Shown here in pieces: positions 1 to 10,545 of a DNA stretch of 64,000 nt. Positions within the stretch are counted from its first letter, which is position 1. Every line of letters starts with the position of its first letter. The position numbers and the translations under genes were made by a program. Origin of the DNA: Patella vulgata (lineage: Eukaryota; Mollusca; Gastropoda; Patellidae); assembly GCF_932274485.2 (NCBI RefSeq), contig NC_065882.2, positions 35,124,593 through 35,188,592 on the forward strand. Direction: 5' to 3'. Below the pieces are notes generated by a model that had not been told where the DNA came from, did no database searches, and saw nothing but the letters and a program-made list of their open reading frames with translations.

Positions 1-1300
1 TAAAAGGGTACTGAAAAACGAAAAAAGTCGAAAAATCGTAAAATTTTGGAAAATGCTCTATTATTTTTCTATTTCAAGAAAAGATTATTCATTCAGATAA
101 CTGACCTAATTCCGATTCCAGCGATGTATAATATGTATTGAGTTATTGAAATTTAATTTTCGATATTTTTACATTTTTGCATTTTTGGCACTTTTGAACA
201 TATGATTTTTCAGGGGGGGGGGGTATCTGATCAGATAATGTTGTATATCATTATAACGCCCTGCTACCATTCAAGTTCCCAAACCGATTGTTAAAACTAT
301 CCCGACAATGATTCGTATACCGGAAGTGGTCCAATAAACGAAAAAAAGGTAAAAATGTTGGTGTTCTTGCCAAAAACTTGAATACTCCGTCAGATATTAG
401 CGGACCAAAATAATTAAAGTGTCGTTGGATAGTCTCGTGGATGGACTATCGTGTGACATTTAAATGATACGAATTCGGTGGTTAGGAAATAAATTATAGT
501 ATTCCGAAAATCTAATATTTTCCGTTTTGGAGCCTATTGAGACACCTTTTTCTCGAAAAGGACATCTACGATTTTTCTATAGCTTTTCTTCCTCAGAGTC
601 CTATCCGTGTTCTAGGGTGTGAATTCAAAAATAAATGCATTGAAATAATATAAGTGGTCCAAAAAGGGCCCCACAATGTTTGAAAAAATTTGAAAAGTCG
701 TTAAATTACTGAAAACGCTCTTCTATTTTTCTTTTTCTTGAAAACAGCTCAATGTATGTTTCTGAAACTTTTGGTACAGAAAGTTAAGTATCCAAACAAC
801 TTGTTAAAACTATCCCGACAATGATCCAAAAACCGTAAGTAGTGGAAAAAATTTCCGATGCTTTGAAAAATAAATACGTAAAGAGTAAATAAAAATAGTG
901 ATCTAGCGAAAAAGAAAAAAATGATTACTACGCCAGACTTCACCGAATCAAAAAAACTAAAATGCCATTAGATAGCCCGAATACTGGACGATCTTATGAC
1001 ATCCAAATGATACAAATTCGCTGGTTAGGCAAAAGATTATGGGACGCTGAAAATCTAGTTTTTTTCCCCTTTTTAAAGCTTATTCAGACGCTTTTATCTC
1101 GAAAACTACTCTTATTTCTTATTTTTGAAAGTACTATCGGAGATCTAGGATGTGAATCAAAATTTAAAAGCCTCAATATGATATAAAGGGTCAAAAGGGT
1201 CTCAATCTTTGAAAAAAATCGAAAAATCGTTAAATTACTGGAAATGCTCTTCTCATTTTCTTTTTTTTTTTAAAGTTAAATCTATCCCAACAACAAATTT
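1..1300 (+). repeat. Repeat family A, tandem subunits (+ orientation)
   Basis: No gene. About two and a half diverged subunits of roughly 515 bases. The anchor 'actatcccgacaatgat' recurs near 296 and 809, each followed by an ACCGGAAGT-like site, a 'gataGTCC' stretch, a 'gagcctattgagacgc' stretch and 'cctatcggtggtctagg'-like text. The same order is seen at 8,396-10,545 and, reversed, at 28,900-36,300 and 43,710-45,540. Short open frames here are not conserved between copies. Family assignment is unknown; a non-autonomous element with internal tandem subunits is my inference. Confidence 0.75.
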
Positions 1301-1683
1301 TATAACACATAGACAATAATTCGGGCTTATTTTAGCATTATATGATAAGACTTACCATAAAATCTTCATTCATCAACAATCGAAGTCTGGCCACGTTTGA
1401 CTTTTGAAGATACATGTATAACCATTTTGGCATGTTTGAAAAAATTGCTTGAAATTATGTTCAAGCACATTATCAAGGCGGTTAACTCTTTGTGACGAAA
1501 ACGAGTTATGGTTCTTGGTCAAAATAAAAGTAGAATTGCGTCCCTGGAACGAAGGTGTCTTCATCACAGTCGGGAAACATCGTTTATTTTCATGCCGCGA
1601 AGTAACGGAATACACTCTATGAGACGATTGAATTTTCGACATCTGCACGCATCCTCATAGACATAGGTCTGTTTATAATGGCA

Positions 1684-1727
<44 letters not shown>

Positions 1728-2520
1728 GCATATACATAATTCAACACTTTATTATTAGTCCCATAGATAAATAAATATATTGTGCAGTATGATGTTTGTT
1801 ATGAAAAAAGAACAATTTGTCGGATAAAGTAGAGGAAAATATAATGGCATGTAATACGGAAAGACATGGATAAACACCTCTATACATCTAATAATTTAAC
1901 ACTAACTTTATTTTTGTCCCCCAGATTAATAAATAAAATATATTGTGCCGTATGGTGTTTGTTATGAAAAAAGAAAACATTGCTGATAAAAGTTCCAAGA
2001 AAGTATTCTAAGAAATAATTAAATAAGATACTCTAAAAATATTTACACCAAGTTACCAAAAAGTGTCTCGAAAATAAAGGCTACAAATAAAAATTTTCCG
2101 GTCTCAAATATTTCTGCGTATTAAGAGCTAGCAAAAATTTGTTCCCTAAACTCACTAGAGCGTCACGTAAACGAAGGTTGTAACCACTAAATAAAAGTAC
2201 ATCTCAAAGTGTTGTAATGAGTTTATCTTGCCGCGCTCATGAGTTTGAAAGTTAGAAAAGAAACGAAGCTTTTACAGCTAGCTCTGTACCCAGCTAGCTC
2301 TGTACCAAAATCGCCTTAATCGACAAAATCAAAAATTAAATCAACGAGTGCAGTCGAAATTTTTGTTCACGTTCGCTGTAAAATAACCACAAAAGTCGAA
2401 ACGCGTAATGGGTGTATTTTTACTCGGCTTTATATACCAATACTTGTTTGTTTAAAAGCTATTTGTGGCGTATATTTGCTGCGATCTCCGACTCCACGTG
2501 CGCGGGATTAATCTTTGCTC
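1300..2520. other. Gene-less stretch with a diverged duplication
   Basis: I see no recognisable gene. A 91-codon open frame on the minus strand (1,373-1,648) has no motif I know. Two diverged copies of a block containing 'tattgtg(c)cgtatggtgtttgttatgaaaaaag' text lie at about 1,737-1,823 and 1,892-1,985, about 155 bases apart. The rest is plain AT-rich sequence. Confidence 0.5.
1684..1726. repeat. (TG)n(GA)n microsatellite
   Basis: Six TG units run directly into about sixteen GA units. Confidence 0.95.
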
Positions 2521-2529
2521 ACCCCAGAA

Positions 2530-2610
2530 AATTATTATTATTATTATTATTATTAGGCTCAAGCTTTCATATTTCATATTTCATATGAAAGCTTATTGTT
2601 TTTGTTGAGA

Positions 2611-2640
<30 letters not shown>
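2530..2640. repeat. (ATT)n tract and AAGCTTTCATAT palindrome
   Basis: An (ATT)n run at 2,530-2,554 is followed by an imperfect palindrome in which AAGCTTTCATAT and ATATGAAAGCTT face each other around a few TTCATAT repeats (about 2,562-2,594), then a second (ATT)n run. A similar 'aagcttattgtttttgtt-agattattatt' text stands at 10,545-10,580, so it marks the edge of repeat family C. Confidence 0.7.
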
Positions 2641-2641
<1 letters not shown>

Positions 2642-3640
2642 TATTTTATTTTTTTGTGTATTTCCTGCAAATCGGATTTCTCAGAATCTAATCATAGGAT
2701 CTTTCTGAAACTTTGAAATACCCCCCACCTCCCCCCCCCCCCCCAAAAAAAAAATGGGTGTTGATTAAATATTTTTTCAACACGTTTTACTAATCCGAAA
2801 TCACCGAAATTTACGAACGAAGAAATTGACCTACATACCTATAATTTTGTGACTATTTGACATATGTTACTAAATTTTTTTCTTTGAATACCTTGAAATA
2901 TTTACTTCAAATCTACTATTTCCGATTTTCAAATTTCGAAAATTACGTCATTGACATTTCGTCCCGGAAATAAAACCAAACTGACAACTTCTTTAATATT
3001 AGTACGATTTTCATGAAATTTGGAATGTATGTAGATCTCATTGACCCATCTTCAATAATATCATTAGATATGTCCTAACCTATCTCCCCTTGGGGAAATT
3101 AAGGACCAAAGTTTTCAACAAAAAAATCTACAAAATATAGGTCAGATTGCCTTGGAAATTTTTATTCTGTGCTAGCTAAGAAAGTACTGATGCGTACACA
3201 AAATATGAAGTCTATAGATCTTACTGGAAGTGCCACCATCTTGAAAAGTGAAAAATCCCTACGGTTTCAGGGATATTTTACTTACAGACATCGGAGTTAC
3301 ATTTTCTGGATCCTTGAAGGAATGCCTAAAAACGTCCAGAGCCTAATTTTGATTTCGGTCAACAGATGGTCACCACTTTGAATTGAATATGAAAAACAGT
3401 GAAAAATCCACTTTAACGGACGTGAAAATAAACACAATAGGCCATTTTCATTTCATTTTAAACGGCTTGATCCAGTTTTCTGGAACGGGATGTCATTCCG
3501 GTTACAGCAATACAAGTCTCAGTTATTTCCCTTTAGTTTTCAGATCATTTTGACATGTGACGATGAATATGAAAGCTTTCATATCTACATGGGACAGTAG
3601 CAGATCTAGTTTTTTATTATTATTAATATTTACTGCGGGA
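2600..3640 (+). repeat. Repeat family C, one unit
   Basis: The order of blocks is a 'ttctgcaaatcggatttctcag' start, 'caccgaaatttacgaacga', a 'ttacgtcattgacatttcg' block, 'atctccccttggggaaattaagga', 'ggaagtgccaccatcttgaaa', and an end 'gggacagtagcagatctagttttt' followed by ATT repeats near 3,600. The same order recurs three to four times at 10,546-14,030. No frame is conserved between units, so the 70-codon open frame at 3,169-3,381 is not a gene. Confidence 0.75.
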
Positions 3641-4020
3641 GACTATTTCTTTATTATCGAGAACAGGTACCGATCTGGTACCTAATTTTCTATTTTAAAA
3701 CTGGGTGGTGGCTACTTGATAAAATAGTTTTGAAACTTCAGCGCATACCGGAAGTGGTCGAATTTTGTACGGTGGCTCGAAATTAAAAAAACATCGGCTG
3801 TAGTTCTGTCAATTCTTTACCTATTTTCAAGCAAAAGACATTTTCGGAATATCTGAACATTTTCCAAAAACAATGTTGCAATTTCGAAACTTCGTCGTTG
3901 ACTTCTATCGTTCGAATATTGAAACCAGCGGCTGCCAGGCAGGATACGCTCACATTTTACAAGAGAAGGATACAGAAGAAACTAAAAACAAAAGCGATTT
4001 TTTGTACAATCAGGGGCCAT
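3641..4020 (+). repeat. Repeat family A, partial (+), with a family D scrap
   Basis: This matches 36,110-36,300 in reverse: both hold 'cgtcgttgact(t/g)ctatcgttcgaa' and 'gtcaattctttacctattttc'. An ACCGGAAGTGGTCGA site stands near 3,748. The last 50 bases, with 'tcaggggccataatcc', belong to repeat D. Confidence 0.6.
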
Positions 4021-4051
4021 AATCCAGAAAGTTATGGTCTGAAATGCGCAA

Positions 4052-4159
4052 ATTGCTGTTGAACTGTTGTTGTTGTTTATTACAACGTCCAATACAAAGA
4101 ATATGATTGCTGTTGAACTGTTGTTGTTGTTTATTACAACGTCCAATACAAAGAATATG
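4052..4159. repeat. 54-bp direct tandem duplication
   Basis: Two identical head-to-tail copies start at about 4,052 and 4,106. Each contains 'ttgttgttgtttattacaac' and 'gtccaatacaaagaatatga'. No difference is visible between them, so the duplication is recent or an assembly artefact. Confidence 0.9.
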
Positions 4160-4259
4160 ATATTATGGACAGGTTGATTTAATTAAATTATTTATTTTTA
4201 TAATGTGAAATGACATCTGTAACGTGATATGAATGGTTTTCATGTTATATAAACAATTA

Positions 4260-4623
4260 TGAAATGAAATGAAATGGGGTTTAACGACCTACTGTTCTGC
4301 TCTTAACCTGGACTAATGAAGACGGGCATACGCCATACAGTGTGCTATGAGGGAAATGTTGCCCGGGCAACGGCGCTACAGGCCTACTTTTATATCGAAT
4401 TCCAACTGTCAAGGGATCTTTTACGTACATGCTAATGTGTACACGGGACCTCGGTTATTCGTCCCATCCGAACGACTAGACAGCTGTCCTTGTCAGACCT
4501 TCCATCCTGCATCACTGGCAAGAGGAAACCACGCCGGAAAAATTGAATAAACTTTCTCGGCCAATGCCGACCTCCAGGCTAGCGAGCCGGCGTCTTACCC
4601 ACTTAGCCACGTGATCCCCCCTG
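4260..4623 (-). mobile_element. tRNA-headed SINE, apparently full length, with target-site duplication
   Basis: Read on the minus strand, the element starts at 4,620 with a tRNA-like head (GGGGGATCACGTGGCTAAGTGG, an A-box-like start, then a 'gcctggaggtcg' stretch resembling the Leu/Ser tRNA arm) and ends in 'cgttaaaccccatttcatttc' with a (TTTCA)n tail at 4,260. A 12-base duplication TATAAACAATTA flanks it at 4,248-4,259 and 4,624-4,635. A truncated sister lies at 45,546-45,757, and a tail-only insertion lies at 52,756-52,816. It is non-autonomous and would need LINE machinery. It resembles the widespread mollusc tRNA-SINEs; exact family not confirmed. Confidence 0.88.
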
Positions 4624-4810
4624 TATAAACAATTAAGCTGATTGTATAACTCGTAGTCACATTGAGTTTGATTGACAGCTAATTGGCGTCAGTAAACAGA
4701 ACAATGAAAGGCTAATGACTTGATGTGTGTCAAGTGTTGGTAATCAGAACAATGAAAACTAATTATTAAACCTGTTAAACTTAAATCTTATATCATCTAA
4801 TAACGTATAT

Positions 4811-5592
4811 TTGATATTCATAAGGCCAAAATTGGAATACGCATGTGAAGTGTGGGATGGGTGTAACGTGTCCAATACCAAAAAACTTGAAAAGGTACAG
4901 CTAGAAGCTGCCAGGATTGTCACTGGACTAACTAAAACTTGTTCTCGTGAAGCGCTTTATTTTGAAACCGTCTGGAATAAATTGTCAGACAGACGTACAC
5001 AAAAGCGTCTAACTACATTTTTTCAAATTAAAAATCAGAGAAACCCAGCATATTTATATGACATTCTAGAATATTATCAACAAACACCACAACAATACAA
5101 TTTAAGAAACATTAGCGAATATAGAAAACCTTATTGTAGAACAACATTACACCAAACTTCGTACTTCCCCACAACAATTCGAGATTGGGAATTATTAGAG
5201 GACCCCATAAAGCAATCAACCAACATTAAATCCTTCAAATATCTATACAAACAAAAATTACGTTCCTTAATACATAAAGCGCCAACCTACTACTGTAAAG
5301 GTAATAGACATGAAAATATTATTCACACTAGAATACGGCATGGGTGTAGTTCGTTGCAAAATGATTTGTATGAAATAAACCCACATGTTCTTGTGGCAAA
5401 TTTATAGAAAATGCTGAATACTATTTTCTGCAATGTCACTTATATTATATAATTCGTGCCGAGCTATTAAATACATTGTCAAATTATTCTGTGATAAATA
5501 TAGATATCCTATTGTGCGGCAATTCAGAATTGTCAATTGAGATGAATACAAACCTTTTCCTTGAAGTTCACAAATATATCAAACTTTCAAAA
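4811..5592 (+). pseudogene. LINE ORF2 C-terminal part (CR1/L2-like), 5'-truncated
   Basis: A 198-codon frame opens with RPKLEYACEVWDG, then LEKVQLEAARIVTGL and SREALYFET, the conserved thumb and C-terminal region found downstream of the RT core in many CR1/L2/Jockey-type LINE proteins. The RT core itself is absent, as expected for a 5'-truncated retroposed copy. After 5,385 the homology continues in another frame, with CSCGKFIENAEYYFLQCH (a Cys/His finger) and 'ILLCGNSELS' up to about 5,592, so one frameshift separates body and finger. It may be the 3' end of the same kind of LINE whose 5' end is seen at 62,640-63,615; that link is inference. Confidence 0.75.
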
Positions 5593-5976
5593 TGATTTAA
5601 ATAAAAGTTATTGATATTAGTTACATCTTAGTATATATTATTAGCAATAGCGTTTTTTGGTGGATAACATTTTTTTTCCTCTGCCCTCCCCTCCCCCCAT
5701 ATTTCGTTGCGGTCATATCATTATAATATATTTCCTTTATTCCCTTGCACTTTTCGCAAATTTTTGTTCGTAAGAGTAATAAGGGAACATAATTAACTCG
5801 ATTGTTTAGAATTATTTAGCAAATCATTTAATACATGCATCAGTTCAATTATATCCCATTTATTAAACTTTATTTTTCAATGTTTTAAATATATTGAAAA
5901 CAATTCTCTTTATCACCTCTTCACTTATTTTTATATAGAGCTTTACGATATAATTCATCTGATTTTACTTATATTA
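5593..5976. other. AT-rich stretch, nothing recognised
   Basis: Probably LINE 3' untranslated sequence followed by flank. A pyrimidine run 'ctgccctcccctcccccc' stands at about 5,682-5,698. No gene or repeat boundary can be supported. Confidence 0.4.
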
Positions 5977-5978
5977 TA

Positions 5979-7504
5979 CTATTCAAAAAAAGTAGGGGAT
6001 ATTTGATTTTTAAGTGTTATTAAAGTCACCTAATGAAACTGACGAAGAAACAAATGACAAAATGAAATGAAGTTCACATTCATCGATTTATTCCAAATGA
6101 TCGTTAGACTAAGTAAGGCACAGACTGACCATTATAAGGGTAAAATGATACCCGGGGTCATACAGCAAAGTTACCACAGCATCACAACCAAGTCAGTAAC
6201 GGGTAAACCCTCCTCTGTTTGCCAAACAAGCATTGATCCGACGTGGCATACTCCTAATGAGACGTCTAAGGTCATTTTGGTCCAGATTGTCCCATTCCTG
6301 TTTCAACGCAGCAGCAAGTTCTTGGACATTGGCAGGACGTTGTTGACGTTGACGTAACCTCTGTCCAAGCATGTCCCAGACATGCTCGATGGGGGAGAGG
6401 TCGGGACTCAGTGCTGGCCAAGGTAATGTGGTGATGTTCTGTTGTTGGAGGTAACCTGTAACGATCCTGGCCCTGTGACATCTTGCGTTGTCATCCTGGA
6501 AGATGAAACGGCGGCCATGACGTCGTGCGAACGGCACAACATGGACTGCCAAGATGTTGTCCCGGTAGTACTGGCCTGTAACACGCCCTGCAACAACATG
6601 TAAAGCCGTTCTTCCAGCAACAGTGATGCCTCCCCACACCATAACAGAACCACCCCAAATTGATCATGTCTGATGACGTTAACGTCTTGGAAGCGCTCGT
6701 TTCGACGACGCCACACCCTCCTACGTCTGTCCAAAAAATCAACAGTGAACCTTGACTCATCTGAAAACATCACATTGCTCCAGCGTCGATTATCCCAGTG
6801 TTGACGATCCCTACACCAACGACGTCTTGCCTGAATGTGATGATCTCTCAAACAAGGGATCACGCGAGGACGTCGGGCGTGAAGGTGACCCCTATGCAGT
6901 CGATTCCGAATCGTCTGGCCACTCACTCTCACACCAGTGTCTGTTTGAAGACGAGCGCTGATCTGATTTGCTGTGATGACACGATTTCTCAAGGCCAAGG
7001 TACGGATAAATCGATCCTGGGCTTGAGTTGTCGCCCTTGGTCGACCTGAGCGTGGTCTGTCCTGTACAGATTGTGTATCACGGTATCTGGACCATAGCCT
7101 GCTTATGACAGACTGAGAAACATTCATCGTCCGCGCCACAACCGCCTGTGTTGTGCCGATCTGTAGCATGCCAAGGGCACGTAACCTTTCATTTTGGGTA
7201 AGCCGACGCATATCAAAATTTGTTTTCTGGTCACTAAAACAATTAAACTGATGTTTCCACCCTGGAATTCAATGCCACAATGACTGTAACATTCAAAGTC
7301 AGAGTCGTGCAAATCTTGGGTTGGACCCCCATGATGATCCCAAGCATCACCTGCATTCCATGCGGTAGCTATTGGTGCGTTTGGGCGTCACATGTAACTG
7401 GAAATGTTTCTTCTGTTAGGTTCTATAGTGACTTTTTTCGTAGTCATTTGCATATTTTAGTATTATGCCCCCAAAATCAAATATCCCCTACTTTTTTTGA
7501 ATAG
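5979..7504 (-). mobile_element. Tc1/mariner element, family 1, copy 1
   Basis: 1,526 bp. Terminal inverted repeats begin CTATTCAAAAAAAGTAGGGG and run at least 32 bases, perfect between the two ends, with TA at both flanks (5,977-5,978 and 7,505-7,506), the TA target duplication typical of Tc1/mariner. The transposase lies on the minus strand with about 290 bases before it and 214 after. The copy is nearly identical to those at 19,058, 48,343 and 50,436. Confidence 0.96.
6193..7211 (-). pseudogene. Tc1-like transposase, one frameshift
   Basis: It starts at the same methionine (MRRLTQNERL) as the intact copy at 19,272-20,291 and follows it through the helix-turn-helix region and the first catalytic Asp (FSDESRF). 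A run of five C in the other copies is four here (about 6,652-6,656), which shifts the frame after the sequence around residue 185. The remaining C-terminal half, with FQDDNARCH and SPDLSPIEHVWD, is open in another frame to 6,193. Apart from this it has only a few substitutions, so the loss is recent. Confidence 0.95.
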
Positions 7505-7506
7505 TA

Positions 7507-7760
7507 TACTTATAAATTGTTTATTATTGTATATACTATTTCGCAATATTGTTTGTATTAAATTTTGTGTATTATTTGTATGTATGGAAAGGGTTTTTCT
7601 GAGTTTTTGAAACTTGTGCTCAATTCTTTTGATATTTGTCAATAAAATATGTTTAAACTATCTAATTTGTCTAAAGGCACGCTGAGTATACAAATTTGTA
7701 CAAGATATTACATCTTACATAATACTATGTCAGAAAACCCCACACCTGTTACAGATTGAA
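7507..7760. other. AT-rich flank, nothing recognised
   Basis: No coding or repeat signal that I can support, apart from low-complexity AT. Confidence 0.4.
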
Positions 7761-7789
7761 TCTGACAATTAATCTGTCACTTAACATGT

Positions 7790-8395
7790 CCAAAGATGGG
7801 ATAGAGTGTGTAAAAAGGTCCACAACCTTGATATACCAAATGTTCACACTATTTGCGCACAAGGGGCGGCCATTTTGTCCGACAGTTTTAGTCTGATTTT
7901 CACGAAGTTCGAATTCAACCATCACTAGGGTGTAACGGTGATATATTAAAACGTTTTTTTGAAATCGGATAAAAATTGTGACCTCTAGGGGGACCTCAAA
8001 CTAAAAACGCGATTTTTCGTACAGTCAGGGGCCATAATTCGGGAGGTTACGATCCGATATGCGGGAATATCGGAAGGAACCAAGATCTTTGGGTTATACA
8101 CATGTATTTCAAGTTTCATCAAAATCGGACCAAAATTGTGACCTCTAGAGTGTCCACAAGCTAAAAACGTGATTTTTCGTACAATCAGGGGCCATAATCC
8201 ACGAAGTTATAGTCCGATACATGCCAATATCGAAAGGAACTGAGATCTTTGTGAGATAAATTTATATGTCAAGTTTTGTCAAAATCGGATAAAAATTGTG
8301 ACCTGTAGAGTGACCACAAACAAATTGTGTACGGACGGACTGACGGACGGGGGCGACGAGAATATACGTCCACATGAAAATGTGGGCGCATAAAA
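7790..8395 (+). repeat. Repeat D: ~160-bp tandem units with GACGGACG tail
   Basis: Three diverged units of about 160 bases, anchored on 'aaaattgtgacctctagagtg' near 7,972, 8,135 and 8,291, each followed by 'caggggccataat'. The block ends in 'cggacggactgacggacggg' and 'gggcgacgagaatatacg', then 'aatgtgggcgcataaaa'. The same tail closes the 15,716-16,714 element, and the left half recurs reversed at 52,380-52,690. This architecture is common in molluscan non-autonomous repeats. It is non-coding. Confidence 0.8.
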
Positions 8396-10545
8396 ACATT
8401 GTTTACGAGACAAGTTTTGTTATTTTGTTATCGCCTTATATTTCGATTATTTTTTTTTTTCGAATTTATTGTCCATTTTGTAAGCTTCAGTTTGTTCTTA
8501 CGGCCAAATGGTGGTTTCTGAATTTTCTGGAACATGAAACCATACGCCCAATCCAAATGATAAAGCTATCCCGACAAGGAACCGTAAAGAGGAAGTAGTC
8601 GAAATATGGTCCGATATTTTGGAAAAAACCAAAAAACGATGGTATTGGGAAAAAACGTGATTTCTCCTTTTGATATCGATAGATTAAACAAATTAAGGTA
8701 TGGTTTGGTGCATCGATGAACGAACTGTCGTATGATACCCAATTCATGCAGATACGATCATCAGGCAGCAAAATATAACCGGCTGAATATCAAGTATTTT
8801 CTGATTTGGAGCGTTTTTGGACGCCTTTATCTCGAAAACTACTTCAGCGATTTTTCTTAAACTTGCTCTATCGAGAGTCCCTTCGGTAGTCTTGTGCACG
8901 AAGACATCTAATAGGAATTTGAAATAACTGGAATAGGTCAAAAAAGGTACTGAAAATCGAAAAAAGGCCGAAAAATCGTTAATTTTGATAAATGCTCTAT
9001 TATTTTTTTTATTTTTACAGATTTTCAAAAAAGACATATATTTAGATAACTGATCTAATGACAATTCTAACGATAGATAATATGTATTGAGCTATTGAAA
9101 TTTGATTTTAGATATTTTGACATTTTTGCATTTTAACATGGGATTCCTCATGGTGATTTCATCTGATCAGATAATGCAATATACCATTATAGAGCTTTGC
9201 GACCATTCAAGTGCCCAAACCGGTTATTAAAACTATCCCGACAATGATCTCCATACCGGAAGTATTCAAAAATGAAAAAAAGGGTTAAAAAATTGGCGCT
9301 CTTGCGAAAAACTTGATTTATCCGTCAGGTATTAGCGGACAGAAAGAACTAAAGTGACCGTGGATAGTCCGTTTACTGGTCTATCATATGACATCTGAGT
9401 GATATGATTTCGATGGTTAGGAAATACATGATGGTACGGCGAAAATCGAGTATTTTCTGTTTTGGAGCCTTTTGAGACGCCTTTTTCTCGAAAACGACAT
9501 CTACGATTTTTCTTAAACTTTTCTCACTCAGAGTCCTATCGGTGGTCTAGGGTGTGAATCATTGAAATAATACAAGTGGTCAAATAAGACCTTAATCTTT
9601 GAAAAATGTGGAAAAATTATTAAATTGTTGAAAATGCTCTTCTATTTTTCTTTTTTTTTTTTTTTTAAAAAACAAACCAAAAACAACAGCTCAATGGATA
9701 TTTCTGTAACTTCTGATGCAGAAAGTTAAGTATCCATAAGACTTATTAAAACTATCCCGACAATGATCGTAAAAATGGAAGTAGTCGAAAAAATATCCGA
9801 TATTTTGAAAAAAAAAACAATCTAAATAGTAAAAAAAAAAAAGTGATTACTACGCCAGATTTCACCGAATCAAAACAACTAAAGTGTCATTGGATAGCCT
9901 GAATAATGGACGATCTTATGATACAAATTCGATGTTTATGGCAATAGATTATGGAACGCTGTAAATCTAGTATTTTTCTTTTTTGAGCCTATTCAGACGC
10001 TTTTATCTAGAAAACTACTCGTATTTTTTTTTCTTCAACTGATGTTACTTAGAGTCCTATCGGTGGTCTAGGGTGTAAATTCAAATTGAAAAGCCTCAAC
10101 ATGATATAAAGGGTCCCAAAACGGCCCCAATCTTTGCAAAAAAGTCGAAATATCGTTAAATATCGGGTATAAATTCAAATTGAAAAGCCTCAACATGATA
10201 TAAAGGGTCCCAAAACGGCCCCAATCTTTGCAAATTACCGGAAATGCTCTTCTATTTTTTTTCAAACATCTCAATGAAACTTCTGGTACAGGACGTTAAG
10301 TTCCCATACCACTTGTTAAATCTATCCGGACAATGATATGTAAACCGGAAGTAGTCGAAAAAATATTCTTTTTTTTTCAAAAAAAAAAAATAGGTGCTCT
10401 TGCGAAAATCGTTATTTCACCGTCGAGTGTCACCGGATTAAAACAATTGAAGTATCGTTTGGTAGCTTGGGGAATGGGCTATTGTATGAAACGCTTCCTG
10501 CCTGATTCTTGAACGCCGGTTCAGTGCTGCTTGCAGGTCTAGTTA
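8396..10545 (+). repeat. Repeat family A, four subunits (+)
   Basis: Anchors 'ctatcccgacaa' stand near 8,568, 9,231, 9,749 and 10,318, giving periods of about 520-660. The right end 'ggttcagtgctgcttgcaggtctagtt' (10,519-10,545) is the reverse of the A left end at 29,245 and 43,715, so this is probably a complete copy. A 94-base direct duplication ('gaaaagcctcaacatgatat' and 'cccaaaacggccccaatc') sits inside at about 10,077-10,235. Open frames here are chance. Confidence 0.8.

Noticed and set aside
1373-1648. 91-codon minus-strand frame as a small gene
   Set aside because: No motif, no conserved partner in the window and no clear start context.
4570-4623. Genuine tRNA gene on the minus strand
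   Set aside because: The tRNA-like text is the head of a SINE with a target duplication; the B box is degenerate.
6752-7049. Plus-strand open frames inside the Tc1 copies (repeated in all four)
   Set aside because: They are antisense shadows of the conserved transposase.
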